64,000 nucleotides of DNA, from contig NZ_JAIETU010000003.1 of NCBI RefSeq assembly GCF_019744875.1, forward strand, positions 310,001 to 374,000. The letters run 5' to 3'. Under the pieces are notes generated by a model. The model saw only the letters and a list, made by a program, of their open reading frames with translations, was not told where the DNA came from and did no database searches. Both the position numbers and the translations under genes were made by a program. Positions 59,033 through 64,000 of this stretch are shown here, one piece after another. Origin of the DNA: Hyphomicrobium sp. Its GTDB lineage: Bacteria > Pseudomonadota > Alphaproteobacteria > Rhizobiales > Hyphomicrobiaceae. Numbering within the stretch: the stretch's first letter is position 1; every line of letters begins with the position of its first letter.

Positions 59033-60325
59033 TCAATCTTCGAACGGATCGCGCATCAGTATGGTGTCGTCGCGCTCCGGGCTCGTCGACAGCAGCGTCA
59101 CCGGGCACTCGATCAGTTCCTCGATGTGGCGCACGTACTTCACAGCCTGCGCCGGCAGGTCCGCCCAGCGGCGCGCCCCGCGCGTCGACTGCGACCAGCC
59201 TTCGAACGTCTCGAAAATCGGCTCCACGCGGCTCTGCGCATGCGCGCACGCCGGCAAGCGGTTGAGCTTCTCCCCGTCGAGCTTGTAGCCGACGCACACC
59301 TTGATTTCCGAGAACCCGTCGAGCACGTCGAGCTTCGTGAGCGCGATGCCGCTGATGCCGGAAACCTTGGCCACCTGCCGCACCAGCACCGCGTCGAACC
59401 AACCGCAGCGGCGCTTACGGCCGGTGACGGTTCCAAACTCGTGACCGCGCTGGCCGATCGTCTCGCCGATCTCGTCCGTAAGCTCGGTCGGGAACGGCCC
59501 GGCGCCGACGCGCGTCGTGTACGCCTTGGCGATGCCGAGAATGAAGCCCAGCGCTCCCGGCCCGACGCCCGATCCGCTGGCGGCCTGCCCGGCCACGGTG
59601 TTCGACGACGTCACGAACGGATACGTGCCGTGATCGACGTCGAGCAGCGCGCCCTGCGCGCCCTCGAACAAAATGCGCCGGCCGGCCTTGCGCGCCTGGT
59701 CCAGCAGGTCCCACGTCACATCGACGTACGGGATCACCTTGGGCGCGATCTCGGCAAGCTCGGCCATCAGCGAAGCTTTGCTGATCTCTTCGCGTCCGAG
59801 GCCGCGGCGCAGCGCATTGTGATGCGCCAGCAGGCGGTCGACCTTGGGCCCGAGCGTATCGAGATTGCGCAGATCCTGAATCCGGATGGCACGACGCCCG
59901 ACCTTGTCTTCATAGGCCGGGCCGATGCCGCGACCGGTCGTGCCGATCTTGCCGTCACCCGCCGCGTCTTCACGCACGACGTCGAGCTCACGATGGAACG
60001 GCAGGATCAGCGTTGCATTCTCAGCGATGCGGAGATTGTCGCGATTGATCGCGACGCCCTGCGCCGTCAGCCGCTCGATCTCTGCGATCAGCGCCCACGG
60101 GTCTACGACGACGCCGTTGCCGATCACGCCGAGCTTGCCCGGACGCACGACGCCCGAAGGCAGCAGCGAAAGTTTGTAGGTCTTCTCGCCGATGACGAGC
60201 GTATGGCCCGCGTTGTGGCCGCCCTGGAAGCGCACGACGACATCCGCGCGTTCCGACAGCCAGTCGACGATCTTGCCTTTACCTTCGTCGCCCCACTGCG
60301 CGCCGACGACCACCACGTTAGCCAT
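59033..60325 (-). CDS. purA: adenylosuccinate synthase
   Basis: GTP-dependent conversion of IMP and aspartate to adenylosuccinate in AMP synthesis. The protein has 430 residues; the P-loop [11 protein letters not shown] holds catalytic Asp13 and HNAGHT holds His41. The [17 protein letters not shown] and [12 protein letters not shown] motifs are all present, and the length matches the family. The ATG at 60325 is the family-typical start. Confidence 0.98.
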   Translation of the reverse strand: MANVVVVGAQWGDEGKGKIVDWLSERADVVVRFQGGHNAGHTLVIGEKTYKLSLLPSGVVRPGKLGVIGNGVVVDPWALIAEIERLTAQGVAINRDNLRIAENATLILPFHRELDVVREDAAGDGKIGTTGRGIGPAYEDKVGRRAIRIQDLRNLDTLGPKVDRLLAHHNALRRGLGREEISKASLMAELAEIAPKVIPYVDVTWDLLDQARKAGRRILFEGAQGALLDVDHGTYPFVTSSNTVAGQAASGSGVGPGALGFILGIAKAYTTRVGAGPFPTELTDEIGETIGQRGHEFGTVTGRKRRCGWFDAVLVRQVAKVSGISGIALTKLDVLDGFSEIKVCVGYKLDGEKLNRLPACAHAQSRVEPIFETFEGWSQSTRGARRWADLPAQAVKYVRHIEELIECPVTLLSTSPERDDTILMRDPFED

Positions 60326-60497
60326 GTTGCATTGCCCACATGTCATGAAATGGCCCCGGCTGATGGGCCGGGGCCAGAACCATCGCTGCTAGGTTTAAAG
60401 CGCTAGCCGAAAAGTGAAAGCGCTTTTCCGCCGCGGGCGAATTTTGCCAGCTTTTCAGAGGCCACGAGGGGCACGGAGCCCGCTCGCGACGGCATGG

Positions 60498-62213
60498 TTA
60501 CTGACGGTATTGGATCGAACGCGCCGACGGCCACGAGACTCGGTAACCGAACTCGATCGTCCGCTCCTGGTCGGGCTCAAGCTTGCCCTCCCACATCAGC
60601 ACGCCCCGCTTGTCGTCGACGTTCTGCTTCGTCGGGCTCGTGTTGCCGGTCAGATCGACCTTGATGTCCTGGTTCGCCGACACTGGGATCTGGTCGAAGA
60701 CCGCGAGCGCGATGGCGCGCTCATGCATGCTCTTGATCGACAGCAGATAGTTGCGGTTGTCGGTGCGCGACGTCGAGATCAGGCCGGTCTCGCCGCGCGT
60801 CTCGGCGGCCACCGCATAGCGGACGCGCACAAGATCGTCGATGCCGAAGCCAAGCTCATGCTCTTCGCCTGGCGAGAGGATCGGCAGCCGCCCCGTGCCG
60901 ACGAACGTGCCGTCGCGAAAGAGCGACGCCGTACCCGGCAGCAGCGGCGTGCCCTTCGGCACGTTGAACTTGGCATAGAGGAAGGCTTTCGCATCCACCT
61001 TCGGCACGGCGCGCACGGTGAGCTGCGGCTCCATCGTGTCGGAGCCGAGCTGCACACGCTTCGATTCACCCGTATCGGGGATCGTCAGGCGCCCGGGCAC
61101 CGCATAGAGCGCATGGAACGGCGCCTGCACGACGTCTGCCGGACGCTCTTCGATCACGGCCTTCTTCACGCGCGCCCGCATTTCCACGCGGCCGTCTGCT
61201 TCCTCGGCCATTTCCGCCTGCGGCGCGGCCGCCGACAGTCCGTCCTCAGGCAAGAACGCACCACCCATCGGGGCAGGCGCCGTCGCCGGCGGCGGCACCG
61301 GCGCACGCGGCTCCGGCTCGAAATCGACGATAAGCGGACGAAGCTCCGGCGCCGCCGCGCCGGCCGTCGGCCGCGTCGTAGAAAGCGTGAGCGCGATGTT
61401 GTCCCAGCTCTCGCCAGTCTTCTGGTTGATGGCCGCGCGACGGCTGATGTCGATCTTGGGCGCAACGGTCTTGCCTCCGGTGGCGAGGCGCACGTCATAG
61501 AGCGGCGTCCAGGAGGCGTTCACCACCTGATAGCGCAAGGTGATGTCTGCTTCGAGTGCGGACTGCGTGACGACGAAAACCTTGGCTTCCGTGCGCTCCG
61601 TCCGTTCCGGCGCGAGCGAGCCGAGCTTGTTTTCGAGATCGGCAATCTTGCGGTCCACGTCGCGCATCTTGGATTGCGCATCCCGCAGCGAGCGCTGCGC
61701 CTCGGCCGACCCCGCCGAGATCAGCGCCAGCACGGCCGCCCAGTCTTCACCCTTGTCGGCGCCGGCGGCCGGCGCGGGCCGCGTCGGCAATTGCGTGAGA
61801 TTGGTGATCAGTTGCTTCTGCGTTTCTGCGGCTGCCACCTGCGCCTCCAGCACGGAGCGCTCGTCGCGCAACTGTTCGATTTCCAGTTCGACCTGACGCT
61901 GCTCGGTCGCCGCCGCCTGCGCATCCGCGCGCGGCACGAACATCCGGCGCGTATCGACGGAGCCGATCTCGAGCTTGCCCGTCGCGCTGCCCTCGACCCG
62001 GATCGAACCCTCGACGGCGCCCGCCGGGAGATCCTGAAACAGAATGGTGTGCTCGCCCTTTTCGAGCTGCACCTTGGCGACGCGCATCACCTCCGCACCC
62101 ATGGGATACACCGTCACGGCATCGATGCGAGACACGGCTTCAACCTCGGCCGCGTGGCCGGCGCGAACGCCGAGCACGGCAAACAGAAGCGACACGACAA
62201 CGATCTGCTTCAC
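60498..62213 (-). CDS. MuiA/DUF4139-family exported protein
   Basis: A 571-residue exported protein. The GTG at 62213 (AAGGTG upstream) starts a signal peptide (QIVVVSLLFAVLGVRAGHA). The N-terminal DUF4140 part (VTVYPMGAEVMRVAKVQLEK) is followed by a coiled coil (about 100-210) and the DUF4139 domain (WTPLYDVRLATGGKT to YRVSWPSARSI). A Pro/Glu-rich loop interrupts it near residues 300-345. Members are called mucoidy inhibitor A-like; the mechanism is unknown. Confidence 0.92.
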   Translation of the reverse strand: MKQIVVVSLLFAVLGVRAGHAAEVEAVSRIDAVTVYPMGAEVMRVAKVQLEKGEHTILFQDLPAGAVEGSIRVEGSATGKLEIGSVDTRRMFVPRADAQAAATEQRQVELEIEQLRDERSVLEAQVAAAETQKQLITNLTQLPTRPAPAAGADKGEDWAAVLALISAGSAEAQRSLRDAQSKMRDVDRKIADLENKLGSLAPERTERTEAKVFVVTQSALEADITLRYQVVNASWTPLYDVRLATGGKTVAPKIDISRRAAINQKTGESWDNIALTLSTTRPTAGAAAPELRPLIVDFEPEPRAPVPPPATAPAPMGGAFLPEDGLSAAAPQAEMAEEADGRVEMRARVKKAVIEERPADVVQAPFHALYAVPGRLTIPDTGESKRVQLGSDTMEPQLTVRAVPKVDAKAFLYAKFNVPKGTPLLPGTASLFRDGTFVGTGRLPILSPGEEHELGFGIDDLVRVRYAVAAETRGETGLISTSRTDNRNYLLSIKSMHERAIALAVFDQIPVSANQDIKVDLTGNTSPTKQNVDDKRGVLMWEGKLEPDQERTIEFGYRVSWPSARSIQYRQ

Positions 62214-62404
62214 GGGAAGGGCACCTTTCGGATGGCGTTGGGAAGTCACGGAAGTTGAGACGTTACTACGAGAGACGCGCGGATCGGCATGCGCGACGCG
62301 CTGAAATCACCTCGCAGGAACTCGCGAAGCGGTGATGGCACCTGTGCGGCCGTTTCGCGACGAAATTATGGCCGGCAGCACCCGCGACGTGCGCTGGCCC
62401 GAAC

Positions 62405-62440
62405 GCAAAAAAAAACGGAGCCGCCCGAAGGCAGCTCCGC
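62405..62440 (-). terminator. intrinsic terminator after the outer-membrane protein gene
   Basis: On the minus strand CGGAGCTGCC and GGCGGCTCCG form a 10-bp stem with one G-U pair, followed by nine T residues. Confidence 0.93.
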
Positions 62441-62504
62441 TCATTTACCAATCCCACGAAGACGCAGCCCGGGACAAAATACGTCGGGCCGCGCCTTCAA
62501 TTCC

Positions 62505-63335
62505 TTACTTCATCGCGACCGGATACATCGGCTGCGGGCTGTCGAGGCGATAGCGCGCGCTCAGCAGAAGGTCATGCGAAGTGATGTCCTGGATTTCGAG
62601 GCCGGAGTAGGAGCTCGATCCGTCGTAAGCCGTTGCGCGACCGGTCTCGACGGAGCCGAGATCCGTGTAGCGATAGGCAAAGTCGAGAGTGAGCTGCGGC
62701 GTCACGTCGTAGCTCAGGCCCGCGTAGAGCGCCCAGGCGAAGTTCGTCGAGTAGGTGTCCTTGTCGCCGTAGAACACGCTGTTGTTCGGAACGTTGACGT
62801 CCTTGAAGCCCTGCACGTCGATGCCGGCGATGCCGATACCTGCGCCGACGTAAGGCGTGATGCCGCGGAACGTACCGAGATCGATGTAGGCGTTGAACAG
62901 ACCGAGCCAGCTTTCGAGGTCGGCCGTGTATTCGTTGGTGCCGCAGTTTCCGGCAACGCCGCAAGGACCGTAGCTGTACGAATCCTGCGCCACGAAGAGC
63001 TGCTTGCCGCGATATTCACCCGTCACGTCGAAGCGCAGCCAGCGGCTGTGCTCGATACCGATGCCGAAGCCGTAAAGCGCCGTGCTCTTGATGTCCTCAT
63101 GATGGACAGTGTGATTCACGAACTCAGGCTCGTTGACGAAAATCCCACCCGGCTCCGGGTTCTTCATGCCGATGGTGCCCTTGAGGTACCACGCGCGGCC
63201 CGACGGCGCCGGAGGCGGAATGTCCTTGATGCTGCCGTACCCGAGGTCGGCTGCCTGTACCGGCGCCGTGGTGGCAAAAAGCAAAGCTGCGCTGACGGCT
63301 GCGCCCGCCAGGACGCAAACGCGTGACGTTCTCAT
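62505..63335 (-). CDS. outer-membrane beta-barrel protein
   Basis: A 276-residue protein. The ATG at 63335 (AAAGGGA upstream) starts a signal peptide (VCVLAGAAVSAALLFATTAP, cleaved before ADLGYG). Amphipathic strands such as FGIGIEHSRWLRFDVTGEYR, PYVGAGIGIAGIDV and LTLDFAYRYTDLGSV fit an eight-stranded porin-like barrel of the Omp25/Omp31 kind. The extracellular loops carry a cysteine pair (GPCGVAGNCG). Its own strong terminator and A+T-rich upstream region suggest high expression. Confidence 0.9.
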   Translation of the reverse strand: MRTSRVCVLAGAAVSAALLFATTAPVQAADLGYGSIKDIPPPAPSGRAWYLKGTIGMKNPEPGGIFVNEPEFVNHTVHHEDIKSTALYGFGIGIEHSRWLRFDVTGEYRGKQLFVAQDSYSYGPCGVAGNCGTNEYTADLESWLGLFNAYIDLGTFRGITPYVGAGIGIAGIDVQGFKDVNVPNNSVFYGDKDTYSTNFAWALYAGLSYDVTPQLTLDFAYRYTDLGSVETGRATAYDGSSSYSGLEIQDITSHDLLLSARYRLDSPQPMYPVAMK

Positions 63336-63531
63336 CGACTGTCCCTTTCGAATTCTGAAAACAGACGCAGCACTAATCTCTAGGGGACACTGTCGGAGAA
63401 CGTTTAATATACACTTAAGCGGCGTCCCGCTTTGACCCATCGCGTGGCACACGCGCAGCATCGCGCACGCAGGCGATATCGCAGTCGCGATCACCGTGCG
63501 CGCTTCGACGAAAACGTTTCGTTAAGATGTT

Positions 63532-64000
63532 CTACGCGGCCTTGGCGGCAGTCCTCACCGCCTCGACGATATCGCCGACAACAGTGTTGACGAGACCCTC
63601 GTCGTCGCCCTCCGCCATCACGCGGATGACGGGCTCTGTGCCGGAAGGACGAATGACGAGTCGTCCCCCATCGCCGAGCTTCTGCTTTGCGCCCTCGATG
63701 GCGCGCTGCACGCGGCTGTCTTCCAGCGGCTTGCCGTTGACGTAACGCACGTTCTGCAGCACCTGCGGCAACGGCGTGAACCGCGCGCACACTTCCGAAA
63801 CGGGCTTTCCGGTTGCCACCACGCAGGCCAGCACCTGCAGCGAAGAAACTAGTCCGTCACCCGTCGTCGTGAAGTCGGACAGAACGATATGCCCAGACTG
63901 CTCGCCGCCGACGTTGTAGCCGTGCCGGCGCATGTGCTCGACGACATAGCGATCGCCCACAGGCGTGCGCGCCAGCGACAGCCCCTGGCCCTTGAGATAA
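63532..64000 (-). CDS. glmM: phosphoglucosamine mutase, C-terminal part only
   Basis: Converts glucosamine-6-phosphate to glucosamine-1-phosphate for UDP-GlcNAc synthesis. The frame runs to the window edge, so the N-terminal two-thirds with the phosphoserine are outside. The last 156 residues show [10 protein letters not shown], the sugar-binding loop [13 protein letters not shown] and the phosphate-binding loop [14 protein letters not shown], which identify GlmM. Confidence 0.96.
   Translation of the reverse strand, partial: YLKGQGLSLARTPVGDRYVVEHMRRHGYNVGGEQSGHIVLSDFTTTGDGLVSSLQVLACVVATGKPVSEVCARFTPLPQVLQNVRYVNGKPLEDSRVQRAIEGAKQKLGDGGRLVIRPSGTEPVIRVMAEGDDEGLVNTVVGDIVEAVRTAAKAA

Noticed and set aside
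60414-62258. 614-codon open frame antisense to the MuiA-like gene
   Set aside because: Shadow of a real gene with a signal peptide and DUF4139 domain on the minus strand.

Overview
This 64 kb window is a dense, high-GC chromosomal stretch with strong G/C preference at third codon positions. The gene content fits an alphaproteobacterium, most likely a Hyphomicrobiales (Rhizobiales) member and possibly Hyphomicrobiaceae. Supporting genes are a class I PHA synthase, Tad-type pilin-like proteins, DUF2865, DUF2277 and YkgJ proteins, bactofilin, a periplasmic glutathione peroxidase, a second GltX and a TPP riboswitch in front of thiC. The lineage is an inference from gene families, not a database result. 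I see no prophage, plasmid, CRISPR array, complete insertion sequence or rRNA operon.

Layout, 1-20 kb: the 3' part of phaC; a dCache chemoreceptor; an ArsR/SRPBCC/small-membrane-protein operon behind a perfect palindrome; an L,D-transpeptidase with a degenerate second domain; rimO; a membrane protein followed by a CHASE2 adenylate cyclase, convergent with a FecR protein; a CDF metal exporter; a YdjM-like protein; a TetR regulator with a likely operator; two TadE/TadG-like proteins; a methyltransferase; tRNA-Leu(GAG); lipB; and a small locus where a LysR gene diverges from a 23-residue Lys/Ala/Pro peptide gene and a small exported protein.

Layout, 20-44 kb: acylphosphatase; the biotin-carrying propionyl/acetyl-CoA carboxylase subunit; a conserved protein of unknown function; a methyltransferase/pyruvyl-transferase pair; gltX; two unrecognised small genes next to a fragment copied from thiC; a thiamine operon (TPP riboswitch, small membrane protein, thiC) whose thiC carries an in-frame palindromic element; small secreted proteins; then leftward runs of aminotransferase-ftsK-lolA and cysS-GNAT-cimA with two tandem pentapeptide-repeat proteins.

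Layout, 44-64 kb: cell-envelope and housekeeping genes (DUF2865, DUF2277, YkgJ, glutathione peroxidase, two chagasin-type inhibitor-like proteins, bactofilin, CorA, ChrA, RlpA, an XRE regulator, patatin, metallophosphoesterase, Nudix, GNAT, purA, a MuiA/DUF4139 protein, an outer-membrane beta-barrel and the 3' part of glmM).

The most unusual signals are: a 25-codon gene at 47945-48022 with a 13-nt perfect Shine-Dalgarno match and its own terminator; the 23-codon basic peptide gene opposite LysR; the palindromic element inside thiC with a second partial copy near 52.1 kb; and several short direct repeats at or near stop codons.
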